A stretch of DNA of 64,000 nt from Streptomyces sp. NBC_01351 (GCF_036237315.1 NZ_CP108356.1:6701501-6765500); one strand, 5' to 3'. Shown: positions 1-9,377, counted from the stretch's first letter. Translations and numbers: made by a program. Notes: generated by a model not told the origin, from the sequence alone.

Positions 1-1
1 G

Positions 2-400
2 GGCCTGGCCGTCGTGCCGCTGTTCGCCGGGTACGACGAGGCCAAGGAGAAGGGCCGGATCTTCTCCTACGACGTGACCGGCGGTCGCTCCGAGGAGCAC
101 GGGTTCGCCGCGACCGGCTCGGGTTCGATCTTCGCCCGCGGTTCGATGAAGAAGCTCTTCCGCCCGGATCTGACGGAGGAGCAGGCCACCACGCTGGTCG
201 TGCAGGCGCTGTACGACGCCGCTGACGACGACTCGGCGACCGGTGGGCCGGATCTGTACCGCCACATCTATCCGATCGTCACCGTCATCACGGACGAGGG
301 TTTCCGCCGGCTGTCGGACGACGAGTCGCAGGAGCTCGCCCGTAAGGTGACCAATCGTCGGCTGGAGCAGCCCGACGGCCCGCGCGCCGCCCTGCTCTGA
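2..400 (+). CDS. prcB: Proteasome beta subunit PrcB, C-terminal part (5' end outside window)
   Basis: The reading frame is already open at the window edge and runs about 132 residues to a TGA. It is the C-terminal half of the 20S proteasome beta subunit, the N-terminal-threonine peptidase that degrades pupylated proteins. The translated end ([17 protein letters not shown], then [16 protein letters not shown]) matches actinobacterial PrcB as I know it, and the alpha subunit follows 46 nt downstream, as usual for the prcBA operon. The catalytic threonine and propeptide lie upstream and cannot be seen. An internal GTG at 14 is in frame but is not a real start. Confidence 0.93.
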   Translation, partial: GLAVVPLFAGYDEAKEKGRIFSYDVTGGRSEEHGFAATGSGSIFARGSMKKLFRPDLTEEQATTLVVQALYDAADDDSATGGPDLYRHIYPIVTVITDEGFRRLSDDESQELARKVTNRRLEQPDGPRAALL

Positions 401-446
401 CCATCCGTCGCTTCCCAGGAGCCCAGAAGAAAGGGACGGACAGCCG

Positions 447-1211
447 GTGTCGACTCCGTTCTATGTGTCACCCCAGCAGGCAATGGCCGACCGGGCGGAA
501 TACGCCCGGAAGGGTATTGCCCGCGGTCGCAGCCTTGTCGTGCTGCAGTACGCCGACGGCATCGTGTTCGTCGGTGAGAACCCGTCCCGTGCGCTGCACA
601 AGTTCAGCGAGATCTACGACCGGATCGGTTTCGCGGCCGCCGGTAAGTACAACGAGTACGAGAACCTGCGGATCGGTGGTGTGCGGTACGCGGATCTGCG
701 CGGGTACACCTACGACCGTGACGATGTGACGGCCCGTGGGCTGGCGAACGTGTACGCGCAGACGCTCGGCACGATCTTCTCCAGTGCGGGGGAGAAGCCG
801 TACGAGGTGGAGCTGGTGGTGGCCGAGGTCGGTGCGACCGCGGCCGGGGACCAGATCTATCGGCTTCCGCATGACGGTTCGATCGTGGACGAGCACGGTT
901 CGGTCGCGGTCGGCGGCAATGCCGAGCAGATCAGCACCTTCCTCGATCAGCGTCACCAGGACGGGATGACCCTGCCCGATGCGCTGAAGCTGGCGGTGCA
1001 GGCGCTGTCCAGCCAGGCCAACGGTGCGGACAAGACGATTCCGGCCGAGCGGCTGGAGGTGGCGGTGCTGGACCGTACGCGGGCGCAGCAGCGGAAGTTC
1101 AAGCGGATCCGTGGCCGGCAGTTGGCGCGGTTGCTGGAGGCTGATGTTCCGGCGGCGGCTCAGGCCGATGCGGTGTCGAATGACGAGGCGCCGGAGGACG
1201 ACGCCGAGTAG
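447..1211 (+). CDS. prcA: Proteasome alpha subunit PrcA
   Basis: 254 residues, the usual size. It forms the outer rings of the 20S core, gates substrate entry and docks the Mpa/ARC ATPase. The start is GTG with a GAAAGGGA-type ribosome site about 10 nt upstream. The N-terminal [28 protein letters not shown] is alpha-subunit-like, followed by the NTN-hydrolase fold ([22 protein letters not shown]). The C-terminal tail is acidic and Ala-rich, as in other actinomycetes. It lies in an operon with prcB and ends at a strong terminator. pafA is separated from it by a LacI/MFS pair. Confidence 0.96.
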   Translation: MSTPFYVSPQQAMADRAEYARKGIARGRSLVVLQYADGIVFVGENPSRALHKFSEIYDRIGFAAAGKYNEYENLRIGGVRYADLRGYTYDRDDVTARGLANVYAQTLGTIFSSAGEKPYEVELVVAEVGATAAGDQIYRLPHDGSIVDEHGSVAVGGNAEQISTFLDQRHQDGMTLPDALKLAVQALSSQANGADKTIPAERLEVAVLDRTRAQQRKFKRIRGRQLARLLEADVPAAAQADAVSNDEAPEDDAE

Positions 1212-1228
1212 GTCCTTGTAGGGAGCGG

Positions 1229-1259
1229 AGCCCCGGTTCGCCTTTGGCGGGCCGGGGCT
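1229..1259. terminator. Terminator between convergent prcA and LacI gene
   Basis: AGCCCCGG (1229-1236) pairs with CCGGGGCT (1252-1259), with a further CGCC-TTT-GGCG inner stem. It lies between the prcA stop and the convergent regulator stop, so it probably serves both. It has no long T tract, as is usual in Streptomyces. Confidence 0.75.
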
Positions 1260-1268
1260 TTGGCGTGT

Positions 1269-2267
1269 TCAGGGGGTGGGGGCGGGGCCCGTGGAGTCGC
1301 GGGGGATGAGGGTGACGGGGATGTCGGGGGCGGTCCAGGGGGTGCCTTCGAGGACGGCGAGGAGGGCGGTCATGCCTTGTTCGCCGACGCGTTCGGCGGG
1401 GAGGTGGACGGTGGTGAGTTCGGGGTCGACGGCGGTGGCGAGGGCGAGGTCGTCGAAGCCGGTGACGGAGAGGTCCTGGGGGATGCGCAGGCCGAGGCGG
1501 CGGGCGGCTTTGCAGGCGCCGGCGGCGAGGATGTCGTCGTCGCAGATGATCGCGGTGGGGCGGTCGTGGGGGTGGGCGAGGGCGGCTTCCGTGGCGGTGC
1601 GGGCGCCGTCGACGGTGAGGGGGGCGCGGACGGTGCGCAGTTCGGTGTGGGGGGTGAGGTGGGTGGTGAGGGCCTGGGCGCGGATGTCGAAGGTCCAGGA
1701 GTCGATGGCGGAGGCGAGGTGGAGGATGCGGCGGTGGCCGAGGGTGAGGAGGTGTTCGGTGACTTGTCGCATGCCGTCGGCCATGGCGAGGTTGACGTGG
1801 GCGGCGGCGCGTCCTGCGGTGGGGTCGCTGTCGAGCATGACGAGGGGGAGGTCGGCGCCGCCGATGGCGTGGAGGGCGTCGGCGGCCATGGAGGAGGCGA
1901 TGACTCCGTCGAGGGCGGCGCGGGCGGAGGCGAAGGGGTCGCGGGCGGGGCCGGTGCCGTCGGGGGAGGGGTAGAGGACGACGCCGAAGCCGTGTTCGGC
2001 GGCGATGCGGGCGGCGCCGGTGTAGACGCGGGCGAAGAATTCGTTGGTGAGGGCGGGGACGACGAGGAGGGCGGTGCGGGTGGTGCCGAGGCGGAGGTTG
2101 CGGGCGGCGAGGTTGGGGCGGTAGCCGAGGGTGGTGGCGGTTTCGCGGACGAGGTCGGCGGTGCGGGCGGAGACGCGGCCGTGCCATTTGTCGCCGAGGA
2201 CGAGGGAGACGGTGGCCTGGGAGACCCCGGCGGCGGTGGCGACGTCCCGGCTGGTGGGTCTCGTCAC
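1269..2267 (-). CDS. LacI-family transcriptional regulator
   Basis: 332 residues from a GTG at 2267, chosen because the helix-turn-helix begins immediately (TRPTSRDVATAAGVSQATVSLVL) and a GGGAGCC ribosome site precedes it; the frame stays open further upstream but that part is not regulator-like. The rest is a periplasmic-binding-protein-like sensor domain: core strands TRTALLVVPALTNEFFA, SVTGFDDLALATAVDPELTTV near the C-terminus, and a final IPRDSTGP, all typical of GalR/LacI proteins. It is divergent from the MFS transporter gene and probably represses it and itself through the repeat at 2341-2368. The ligand is not evident; a sugar is usual for the family. Confidence 0.92.
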   Translation of the reverse strand: MTRPTSRDVATAAGVSQATVSLVLGDKWHGRVSARTADLVRETATTLGYRPNLAARNLRLGTTRTALLVVPALTNEFFARVYTGAARIAAEHGFGVVLYPSPDGTGPARDPFASARAALDGVIASSMAADALHAIGGADLPLVMLDSDPTAGRAAAHVNLAMADGMRQVTEHLLTLGHRRILHLASAIDSWTFDIRAQALTTHLTPHTELRTVRAPLTVDGARTATEAALAHPHDRPTAIICDDDILAAGACKAARRLGLRIPQDLSVTGFDDLALATAVDPELTTVHLPAERVGEQGMTALLAVLEGTPWTAPDIPVTLIPRDSTGPAPTP

Positions 2268-2340
2268 AGGTGGCTCCCGAAGTGCGTGGTCGGAACGGGT
2301 GTGCGTGTCCGGTGGGTGGACCGGTGGGCTGTGGCCATGG

Positions 2341-2368
2341 TACGTATGACGGGTCACGTTATACGTAT
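2341..2368. promoter_or_regulatory. Candidate operator between LacI regulator and MFS gene
   Basis: TACGTAT (2341-2347) and ATACGTA (2361-2367) form an inverted repeat with 13-bp spacing. The same TACGTAT also recurs at 2362-2368, two helical turns (21 bp) from the first copy. The site lies 36 bp before the MFS start and 74 bp before the regulator start, in an AT-rich patch. Operator function is inferred. Confidence 0.5.
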
Positions 2369-2403
2369 TACTCCGGCGTTGGTCCGGGCAGAAGGGGGCG
2401 GAC

Positions 2404-3660
2404 ATGGCCGCGGGATACGCGGAGCTGCTCAGGACCCGGCACGCCGCGAGGCTGCTGGTGGGCACGCTCATAGGCCGGCTGCCCAACGGCACGGCGGCGA
2501 TCGCGATCGTGCTGTTCACGCGGTCGGAGGGCGGGAGCTACAGCCTGGCGGGGGCGCTGGCCGCGGCGTACGGGGTGGCGAACGCGGTGGGACAGCCGCT
2601 GCTGGGGCGTGCGGTGGACCTGTACGGGCAGCCGCGGGTGCAGTTGCCCGCGGCGGTGGTGTCGGCGCTGGGCATGGTGTGGCTGGCTCTGGCGGGTACC
2701 GGGTCGGTGGCGGCGGCGTATGCCGCGGTGGTGGTGGCGGGGCTGTTCACGCCGCCTCTGGAGGGCGGGCTGCGCGCCCTGTGGCCGGGGGTGCTGGGCG
2801 GCCGTGAGGAGCGGGTGCACGCGGCGTACGCGATGGACGCGGTGGCCCAGGAGGTCATGTTCACGGTGGGGCCGCTGCTGGTGACGCTGTTCGTGGCGCT
2901 GTGGTCGCCGGCCGGGGCGCTGCTGGCCCTGAACGCGATCGGGGTGCTGGGCGCGTTGTCGGTGGTGGTGAGCGAGCCTTCGCGGACGTGGCGGTCGGAG
3001 CCGCGTGAGGCGCACTGGCTGGGCGCGCTGCGTTCGAAGGGGTTGCTGGCGTTGCTGGGGGCGTTCTTCTTCGTGGGTACGGCGTTGGGTTCGATCGCCG
3101 TGGCGGGTGTGGCGTACGCGGACGATCACGGGGACCAGGCGGTGTACGGCTGGTTGATGGCGGCGCTGGGGCTGGGTGCGCTGGTCGGTGGTGTGGTGTA
3201 CGGGGCGCGGCAGTGGGCGGGTGCGCCGGAGCGGCGGTTGCGTCTGTTGGTGGCGTTGCTCGCGGTGTGTTACCTGCCGTTGGTGTGGACTCCGGGGCCG
3301 GTGGCGATGGCGGGGCTGGCGGCGTTGGCGGGTGTGTTCCTGGCGCCGGCGCTGGCGTGTGCGTTCATCGTGGTGGACCGGCATGCGCCGGCGGGGACGG
3401 TGACGGAGGCGTTCTCGTGGTTGGTGACGTTCTTCGGGGTGGGTGCGGCGATCGGTACGGCGGTGGCCGGGCCGGTGGTGGAGTGGGCCGGTACGGCGGC
3501 GAGTTTCGGGGTGGCGGGTGTGGCCGGGGCGGCGGCGCTGCTGGTTCTGATGGTGACTCAGGGGGTGCTGGCGTCGGGGGGTCGCGGTCGTGCGGTGGCG
3601 GGGTCTTCGGAGGCCGTCCGGGGGCCCGTGGTGGAGGGTGTTGCGAACGGCGTTTCGTAG
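2404..3660 (+). CDS. MFS transporter
   Basis: 418 residues with roughly 11-12 hydrophobic segments and a hydrophilic central loop near residues 195-210. The first helix pair is LLVGTLIGRLPNGTAAIAIV, and the cytoplasmic loop after helix 2 carries an RAVDLYGQPRV motif-A-like sequence, as in major facilitator superfamily exporters. ATG start with an AGAAGGGGGCGG ribosome site. It is divergent from the LacI gene and probably controlled by it. The substrate is not readable from sequence; drug or sugar efflux are both possible. Confidence 0.88.
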   Translation: MAAGYAELLRTRHAARLLVGTLIGRLPNGTAAIAIVLFTRSEGGSYSLAGALAAAYGVANAVGQPLLGRAVDLYGQPRVQLPAAVVSALGMVWLALAGTGSVAAAYAAVVVAGLFTPPLEGGLRALWPGVLGGREERVHAAYAMDAVAQEVMFTVGPLLVTLFVALWSPAGALLALNAIGVLGALSVVVSEPSRTWRSEPREAHWLGALRSKGLLALLGAFFFVGTALGSIAVAGVAYADDHGDQAVYGWLMAALGLGALVGGVVYGARQWAGAPERRLRLLVALLAVCYLPLVWTPGPVAMAGLAALAGVFLAPALACAFIVVDRHAPAGTVTEAFSWLVTFFGVGAAIGTAVAGPVVEWAGTAASFGVAGVAGAAALLVLMVTQGVLASGGRGRAVAGSSEAVRGPVVEGVANGVS

Positions 3661-3735
3661 GGGTTCGGGGAAACTGATCGAAACGGCGCTCTCGAACCCG
3701 GTTTCAGAAGAGGGCAGAAGGCGTAATGTTCAGTC

Positions 3736-5097
3736 ATGGACCGCCGCATTTTCGGGCTGGAGAACGAGTACGGCGTCACGTGCACGTTCAGGGGACAGCG
3801 CCGACTGTCTCCTGACGAAGTGGCGCGCTACCTCTTCCGCCGTGTTGTGTCATGGGGCCGCAGTAGCAATGTCTTCCTGCGGAACGGCGCCCGCCTGTAC
3901 CTCGACGTGGGTTCGCATCCGGAATACGCAACACCCGAATGTGACAACGTGACCGAACTGGTCACGCACGACAAGGCGGGCGAGCGCATTCTCGAAGGAC
4001 TGCTCGTCGACGCTGAGCGCCGCCTGCACGAGGAGGGAATCGCGGGCGACGTCTATCTCTTCAAGAACAACACCGACTCGGCGGGCAACTCGTACGGCTG
4101 CCACGAGAACTACCTGGTGGCGCGGCACGGGGAATTCTCCCGCTTGGCGGACATCCTCATTCCGTTCCTTGTCACGCGGCAGTTGATCTGCGGTGCGGGC
4201 AAGGTGCTGCAGACTCCGCGTGGTGCGGTGTACTGCGTGAGTCAGCGGGCCGAGCACATCTGGGAGGGCGTCAGTTCCGCGACGACGCGTTCCCGGCCGA
4301 TCATCAACACGCGGGACGAGCCGCACGCGGACGCGGAGCGCTACCGCCGGCTGCACGTCATCGTCGGGGACTCGAACATGTCCGAGACGACCATGCTGCT
4401 GAAGGTCGGGGCGACCGATCTGGTGCTGCGCATGATCGAGGCGGGCACGGTGATGCGGGACCTGACCCTGGAGAACCCGATCCGGGCGATCCGTGAGGTG
4501 AGTCACGACATCACGGGTCAGCGCAAGGTGCGTCTGGCGAGTGGTCGGGAGGCCTCGGCGCTGGAGATCCAGCGGGAGTACTACGACAAGGCGGTGGACT
4601 TCGCGGAGCGCCGTGGGATCCGTACCGGTGTGGTGGACCAGGTGCTGGAGCTGTGGGGTCGCACGCTGGACGCGATCGACGCGGAGGACCTGGACCGGAT
4701 CGGGACCGAGATCGACTGGGTGATGAAGTACCAGCTGATCGAGCGTTACCGGGCCAAGCACAACATGACCATGTCGAATCCGCGGGTGGCTCAGATAGAC
4801 CTCGCGTATCACGACATCCACCGTCGGCGTGGGCTGTACTACCTGCTGGAGCGCAAGGGGCAGGCGGCGCGGATCTGCAACGACCTGAAGATCTTCGAGG
4901 GCAAGTCGGTGCCCCCGCAGACGACGAGGGCGCGGCTGCGCGGTGATTTCATCCGCCGGGCGCAGGAGCAGCGGCGGGACTTCACGGTGGACTGGGTGCA
5001 CCTGAAGCTCAATGACCAGGCGCAGCGGACGGTGCTGTGCAAGGACCCGTTCCGGTCGGTGGACGACCGGGTGGAGAAGCTGATCGCCGGGATGTAG
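3736..5097 (+). CDS. pafA: Pup--protein ligase PafA
   Basis: 453 residues, full family length. PafA attaches the C-terminal glutamate of Pup to substrate lysines using ATP, marking proteins for the proteasome encoded just upstream. It begins [18 protein letters not shown] with the glutamine-synthetase-like ATP/Mg site (GLENEYG; later [14 protein letters not shown] and [14 protein letters not shown]). The start ATG has no good Shine-Dalgarno, but a TAATGT -10 box at 3724-3729 lies 6 nt before it, which suggests a leaderless mRNA. A strong hairpin follows the stop. Confidence 0.97.
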   Translation: MDRRIFGLENEYGVTCTFRGQRRLSPDEVARYLFRRVVSWGRSSNVFLRNGARLYLDVGSHPEYATPECDNVTELVTHDKAGERILEGLLVDAERRLHEEGIAGDVYLFKNNTDSAGNSYGCHENYLVARHGEFSRLADILIPFLVTRQLICGAGKVLQTPRGAVYCVSQRAEHIWEGVSSATTRSRPIINTRDEPHADAERYRRLHVIVGDSNMSETTMLLKVGATDLVLRMIEAGTVMRDLTLENPIRAIREVSHDITGQRKVRLASGREASALEIQREYYDKAVDFAERRGIRTGVVDQVLELWGRTLDAIDAEDLDRIGTEIDWVMKYQLIERYRAKHNMTMSNPRVAQIDLAYHDIHRRRGLYYLLERKGQAARICNDLKIFEGKSVPPQTTRARLRGDFIRRAQEQRRDFTVDWVHLKLNDQAQRTVLCKDPFRSVDDRVEKLIAGM

Positions 5098-5116
5098 ATC
5101 TGTCCGGCGCGTGGTG

Positions 5117-5145
5117 GGGCCCCGTACCTGTCTCGTACGGGGCCC
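5117..5145 (+). terminator. Terminator after pafA
   Basis: GGGCCCCGTAC (5117-5127), loop CTGTCTC, GTACGGGGCCC (5135-5145): a perfect 11-bp stem followed by TTG. It separates pafA from the FKBP genes. Confidence 0.85.
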
Positions 5146-5199
5146 TTGTCACGGCTTAGAGTGGCGGCGACCGCTTGCCGTCTGAGATCTGAGGAACAC

Positions 5200-6138
5200 G
5201 TGCGCCGACTTGCCGGCCTGCTTGTCGTACCCCTTCTGCTGCTGTCGACAGCGGCGTGTGGTGACAGCGGCTCCGACTCCGCCCAGATGAAGAACGGGGC
5301 GCCCGCGATCACGAAGGGTGCCGAGTTCGGGGAGAAGCCCACCCTTGCGACGGGTAAGGGCACGCCGCCGAAGGACCTGAAGGTGGTGACCATCAGCGAG
5401 GGCAAGGGCCCTGTGCTGAAGAAGGGCGACATCGCCCAGGTCAACTACCTCGGTCAGGTGTGGGACGGCAAGGAGCCGTTCGACCAGAGCTTCGACCGTG
5501 GCCAGACGTTCGATGTGACGATCGGTGCGGGCGCCGTCATCAAGGGCTGGGACCAGGGGCTGGAGGGGCAGAAGGTCGGCAGTCGTATCGAGCTGGTGAT
5601 TCCGCCGGAGCTCGGTTACGGGGCTCAGGGGTCGGGCGAGAAGATCAAGCCGAACGCCACGCTGGTCTTCGTCGTGGACATCGTCAAGGGTGCGTCCGTT
5701 CCGGCCTCGGCGACGGGCAAGGAGGTCGCTCAGGACAACAAGGACCTCCCGAAGGTCGGTACGAACACGGACGGCAAGGAAGTGTCCGTGGCCGTTCCGA
5801 AGGACGTGGCGGCGCCGGCGAAGCTGGTGTCGAACTACGTGCTGGAGGGCGACGGTGCGGCGGTGAAGGACACCGACACGGTCGTGGTGAAGTTCCACGG
5901 CAAGACGTGGGCGGACGACAAGACCTTCGAGAGCACCTACACCAGCGACGCCACGGTGCCGTGGGCGATGGACCAGCTGGCGGTCAAGGGTCTGAAGGAC
6001 GGCATGCTCGGCAAGAAGGTCGGGAGCCGGATCCTGCTGGTCATCCCGCCGGACATGGCGTTCGGTGACGAGGAGAAGGGGTCCATTCCGGCGAAGTCGA
6101 CTCTGGTCTTCAGCCTGGACATCCTCGCGGTGATGTAA
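5200..6138 (+). CDS. Two-domain FKBP-type prolyl isomerase, lipoprotein
   Basis: 312 residues. GTG start at 5200 chosen because GAGGA sits 6 nt upstream and a lipoprotein signal follows at once (RRLAGLL, hydrophobic stretch, STAAC with the lipidated Cys about residue 20). It carries two FKBP domains: the first (about 65-165) has the classic VIKGWDQGLEGQKVGSRIEL and PPELGYG motifs; the second (about 210-312) is diverged (AMDQLAVKGLKDGMLGKKVG, PPDMAFGDEEKG), with VIKGW changed to LAVKGL, so its activity may be reduced. It probably folds exported proteins at the outer face of the membrane. A single-domain FKBP follows 40 nt downstream. Confidence 0.93.
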   Translation: MRRLAGLLVVPLLLLSTAACGDSGSDSAQMKNGAPAITKGAEFGEKPTLATGKGTPPKDLKVVTISEGKGPVLKKGDIAQVNYLGQVWDGKEPFDQSFDRGQTFDVTIGAGAVIKGWDQGLEGQKVGSRIELVIPPELGYGAQGSGEKIKPNATLVFVVDIVKGASVPASATGKEVAQDNKDLPKVGTNTDGKEVSVAVPKDVAAPAKLVSNYVLEGDGAAVKDTDTVVVKFHGKTWADDKTFESTYTSDATVPWAMDQLAVKGLKDGMLGKKVGSRILLVIPPDMAFGDEEKGSIPAKSTLVFSLDILAVM

Positions 6139-6178
6139 GACTGTCCCGGTTGTCCGCATACGTTTGAGGAGCAGTTCC

Positions 6179-6556
6179 GTGAGCGACAAGCTCGAGAAGC
6201 CCGAGATCGACTTCCCCGAGGGCCCGGTTCCGACCGACCTCGTGATCGAAGACATCTGGGAGGGCGAGGGCGCCGAGGCCAAGGTCGGTGCCTTCGTCAA
6301 GGTCCACTACGTGGGCGTGGCCTTCTCCACCGGTGAGGAGTTCGACGCTTCGTGGAACCGTGGCAGCGCGCTGCAGTTCCAGCTGGGTGTCGGTCAGGTC
6401 ATCAAGGGCTGGGACCAGGGTGTCCAGGGCATGAAGGTCGGCGGCCGTCGCAAGCTGACGATCCCGGCCCACCTCGCCTACGGTGACCAGGGTGCGGGTC
6501 GTGCGATCGCGCCGGGCGAGACGCTGATCTTCGTGTGCGACCTGATGGACGCCTGA
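6179..6556 (+). CDS. FKBP-type peptidyl-prolyl cis-trans isomerase, cytoplasmic
   Basis: 125 residues, one complete FKBP domain with no signal peptide. GTG start behind GAGGAGC. Canonical active-site sequence is present: VKVHYVGVAFSTGEEFDASW, VIKGWDQGVQGMKVGGRRKL, IPAHLAYGDQGAG and LIFVCDLMD. It catalyses prolyl isomerisation and would bind FK506-type drugs. It lies directly behind the lipoprotein FKBP gene, so the pair probably acts on either side of the membrane. It ends at a strong terminator. Confidence 0.95.
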   Translation: MSDKLEKPEIDFPEGPVPTDLVIEDIWEGEGAEAKVGAFVKVHYVGVAFSTGEEFDASWNRGSALQFQLGVGQVIKGWDQGVQGMKVGGRRKLTIPAHLAYGDQGAGRAIAPGETLIFVCDLMDA

Positions 6557-6578
6557 TCGGTCTGCCGTTCGATCGGTT

Positions 6579-6610
6579 GAGGGGCCCCTGCCTGTCGGTG
6601 GGGGCCCCTC
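6579..6610 (+). terminator. Terminator after FKBP gene
   Basis: GAGGGGCCCC (6579-6588) and GGGGCCCCTC (6601-6610) form a perfect 10-bp stem with a 12-nt loop, followed by GCTTTTG. Confidence 0.85.
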
Positions 6611-6701
6611 GCTTTTGTCCGGGCGGGCGGGGGCGGTACGGTCAACGGTCACGGCTGTGTCCGCGAGCGGACGCGTACGAGGGAAGCGGGGATGGGCGTC
6701 G

Positions 6702-7658
6702 ATGGCGATTGCCAAGGCCGAGCGGCTGATGAATCTGGCGCTGTGTCTGCTGGGGACGCGACGGCCGCTGAGCAAGCGGGAGTTGCGGGGGTCCATCGAG
6801 GCGTACCTCGAAGCCGGCAACGACGAGTCCTTCAACCGGATGTTCGAGCGGGACAAGGACGATCTGCGTGAACTCGGCCTGGTGATCGAGACGGTGGAGA
6901 ACCTGGAGGGCGAGATCGGTTATCTCGCGCGCCGGGACAGCAACAGGCTGCCTCCCGTCTCGCTGGACGCCGAGGAGGCCGCGGCCCTGGGGCTGGCGGC
7001 GAAGGTCTGGCAGCAGGCGCGGCTGGCGGGGGCGGCGAGTGGCGCCCTGCAGAAGCTGCGTGCGGGCGGGATGCCGGAGGCCGGGGATCCGTACGAGGGC
7101 CAGCACAGTGCCATCGAGCCGCGCATTCCGGTGCACGAAGCGGCGTTCGAGCCGTTGATGCTGGCGTGCCGGGACCGGCGGCCGGTGGTGTTCGACTACC
7201 GCAAGTCGACGGCGGCGCGGCCCGAGACGCGGCAGGTGGAGCCCTGGGCGCTGGAGTGCTGGCGGGGTCACTGGTACCTGGCCGGCCATGACCGCGACCG
7301 TGGTGCGGAGCGGGTGTTCCGGTTGTCGCGGATCACGGGGAAGGTCCGTTCGCGGGCGGGCAAGTACACCGCCGAGGTTCCCGACGTGGTGACCGTGCGG
7401 GAGACCGTGGCGAGCTGGGCGGGCGAGAGCGCGGACCGTTCGGCGGTGATCCGGCTGCGGGCCGGGGCGGGGTATCCGCTGCGGTCCAAGGCGACGGCCG
7501 TGCGGGAGGGCGGGGACGGCTGGGACGAGCTGGAGATCCCGTACGGGCACGGGCTGGACGCCTGGCTGGTGGAGTTCGGGCCGGACGTCGTGGTGGTCGG
7601 GCCCGCCGACCTGAGGGCGGACGTGGTGGACCGGCTGAGGGCCGTCGCCAAGGCCTGA
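6702..7658 (+). CDS. pafB: WYL-domain transcriptional regulator PafB
   Basis: 318 residues. ATG at 6702 begins MAIAKAERLMNLALCLLGTRRPLSKREL, a winged-helix N-terminus, with a weak GAAGCGGGGA ribosome site; the frame is open upstream but unlike the family. Residues about 135-230 form the WYL domain (PVVFDYRKSTAARPETRQVEPWAL, GHWYLAGHDRD, RVFRLSRI) and the C-terminus is the WCX extension. From family knowledge, PafB works with PafC as a heteromeric activator of the DNA-damage response. Here pafC follows after a 201-nt gap. Confidence 0.93.
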   Translation: MAIAKAERLMNLALCLLGTRRPLSKRELRGSIEAYLEAGNDESFNRMFERDKDDLRELGLVIETVENLEGEIGYLARRDSNRLPPVSLDAEEAAALGLAAKVWQQARLAGAASGALQKLRAGGMPEAGDPYEGQHSAIEPRIPVHEAAFEPLMLACRDRRPVVFDYRKSTAARPETRQVEPWALECWRGHWYLAGHDRDRGAERVFRLSRITGKVRSRAGKYTAEVPDVVTVRETVASWAGESADRSAVIRLRAGAGYPLRSKATAVREGGDGWDELEIPYGHGLDAWLVEFGPDVVVVGPADLRADVVDRLRAVAKA

Positions 7659-7859
7659 CCCGGCGGGGCCGGGCGGAGCGGCTGCGGCTGGTCCGTCATC
7701 GCCGCACCGTCGTCGCCGAACCGGGGCCGCGGAAACCGGGACCGCCCGGGCCGCACCGCCGGGCTGCGGGGGCCGGGCCGTCAGTGCCGGGCCGTCGCCG
7801 CACCAATGCAAGCGCACGCACCATCCGAAGAGCACGCCCTGAGGGGGAGACGTACCAGC

Positions 7860-8828
7860 ATGGCTGCCAACGCCATCGACCAGACCCGCCGGATGCTGTC
7901 CCTGGTCACGTACTTGCGTGAGCGCCCGGGCGCGCACGTCGCCGACGTCGCGCGGGCCTTCGGGATCACTGAGGACGAGCTGATCTCGGACCTCGACGTA
8001 CTGCCCATGTGCGGGACCAGCTTCCGGGGCGGTGACCTGCTCGACATCGACACCGACGGGGAGCGCATCTGGTGGCGCAACCCGGACGCGTCGGGGGAGT
8101 CCACCGCGGAGCCGCTGCGGCTGGCGGCCGACGAGGCGACCGCGCTCCTGGTGGCGGCCCGTGCGGTGGCGACGCTGCCGGGGCTGCGCGAGAGCGACCG
8201 GGAGGCGCTGCTGCGGGCCACCGCGAAGCTGGAGGCGGCCGCGGGCGAGGCCGCCGGGGCCTCCTCCCGGCTGTCGGTGACCTTCGAGTCCGAGGGCGGG
8301 GTCTTCGCGGACGTCGACCGGGCCATCGCGGAGCGGCGCAGGCTGTGGCTGCGCTACTACTCGCCGGCGCGCGACGAGCTCACGGAGCGCAAGGTGGACC
8401 CGATCCGGCTGTTCGCGGTGGGGCACACGTACATGGAGGGGTGGTGCCACCTCTCGGAGGCGCGGCGCACCTTCCGGCTGGACCGGGTCGCGGAGATCCG
8501 GCTGCTGGACGAGCGGGCCGAGCCGCCCGCCATCGAGCCGCGTGATCTGTCCGAGGGGCTGGTGCAGCCGGCCGCGGAGGATCCGGAGGTGGTGGTCGAG
8601 GTGGGGCCGGGCGGGCGCTGGGTCGCGGAGTACTACCCGCACGACAGCGCCGAGGAGCTGGCCGACGGCGGGCTCCGGATCACGCTGCGCACCCCGGATC
8701 CGGGGTCGCTGCGCCGGCTCGGGCTGCGGCTGGGCCGCGAGGGTCGGATCGTGGCCCCCGTGGAACTGGCGGAGAGCGCGCGGAGCGCGGCTCGAGAGGC
8801 ACTCGCGGGGTACGGGGAACAGGTCTGA
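7860..8828 (+). CDS. pafC: WYL-domain transcriptional regulator PafC
   Basis: 322 residues, ATG behind GGGGGAG. N-terminal winged helix (IDQTRRMLSLVTYLRERPGAHVADVARAFGI), then the WYL domain (about 155-240: RRRLWLRYYSPARDELTERKVDPIRLF, YMEGWCHLSEARRTFRLDR) and a WCX-like C-terminus. It is the partner of PafB. The order pafB-pafC-tatA-tatC matches the mycobacterial and Streptomyces arrangement. It is followed closely by the small zinc-ribbon gene. Confidence 0.93.
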   Translation: MAANAIDQTRRMLSLVTYLRERPGAHVADVARAFGITEDELISDLDVLPMCGTSFRGGDLLDIDTDGERIWWRNPDASGESTAEPLRLAADEATALLVAARAVATLPGLRESDREALLRATAKLEAAAGEAAGASSRLSVTFESEGGVFADVDRAIAERRRLWLRYYSPARDELTERKVDPIRLFAVGHTYMEGWCHLSEARRTFRLDRVAEIRLLDERAEPPAIEPRDLSEGLVQPAAEDPEVVVEVGPGGRWVAEYYPHDSAEELADGGLRITLRTPDPGSLRRLGLRLGREGRIVAPVELAESARSAAREALAGYGEQV

Positions 8829-8842
8829 GGGGAGCGGCGTCG

Positions 8843-9070
8843 ATGTCGCAGAAGTCCGGGTCCGTCGCGTTCAAGGCCTCCTGTCCCGACTGCCGTGCCC
8901 GCTTCGAGCTGGACGCGGGGGCGCTGCGCCTCGCCATCGGGGGCAGCCGCAGGGCCACCTTCTACTCCTTCACCTGTCCCGCGTGTGGCGCGTCCGTCCG
9001 TAAACCTGCTGGTGAGCGCATTGTGGAGCTGTTGACGGGTGGTGGCGTGAGCACCCTGCGGAGCGTGTGA
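8843..9070 (+). CDS. Small zinc-ribbon-like protein
   Basis: 75 residues. Two CxxC pairs (CPDC near residue 14 and CPAC near residue 45) about 28 residues apart can make one zinc ribbon, flanking a short hydrophilic region. Strong GAGGGGAG ribosome site. It starts 14 nt after pafC, so it is probably cotranscribed. I recognise it only as a small conserved actinobacterial protein and cannot assign a function. Confidence 0.8.
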   Translation: MSQKSGSVAFKASCPDCRARFELDAGALRLAIGGSRRATFYSFTCPACGASVRKPAGERIVELLTGGGVSTLRSV

Positions 9071-9096
9071 GGGGGCTCCTCGGCTAGGGTCCTCCC

Positions 9097-9297
9097 ATGC
9101 TGTGGCCGATGTTCGCAATTGCCCTGGGCTTCCTGGGGCTCGCCGTCCTGTCCGTGCTGGCCGTGCGGGTGTTCGTGGAGGTGCGCAGGCTGTCCGGGCA
9201 GGTGGAGCGGGCGAGCCGGCGGATTTCGGATGCTTCGGGGGAGCTGGAGCGGGCGGCGGCGGATCTTGCGCGGTCGGGCCGTGGCGTGCGGTCGTAA
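9097..9297 (+). CDS. Small single-pass membrane protein, unknown function
   Basis: 66 residues. One N-terminal transmembrane helix (about 4-28, MFAIALGFLGLAVLSVLAVRVF), then a basic amphipathic segment (RRLSGQVERASRRISDASGEL), probably helical or coiled coil on the cytoplasmic side. No Shine-Dalgarno; TAGGGT at 9085-9090 lies 6 nt before ATG, so the mRNA may be leaderless. It lies upstream of tatA, but a Tat role is only a guess. Confidence 0.75.
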   Translation: MLWPMFAIALGFLGLAVLSVLAVRVFVEVRRLSGQVERASRRISDASGELERAAADLARSGRGVRS

Positions 9298-9377
9298 AGC
9301 GGGACGAACCAGTGTGTCCTGGGCGTGAACAACCGGCCTTCGTGCAAGCGCGGGTACCCCGGGGGATTGCCGAGCGT

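Noticed and set aside
1260..2807. 515-residue Gly-rich plus-strand ORF across the LacI gene
   Set aside because: It is the complement of the LacI coding sequence, with Gly/Val/Asp composition and no domain.
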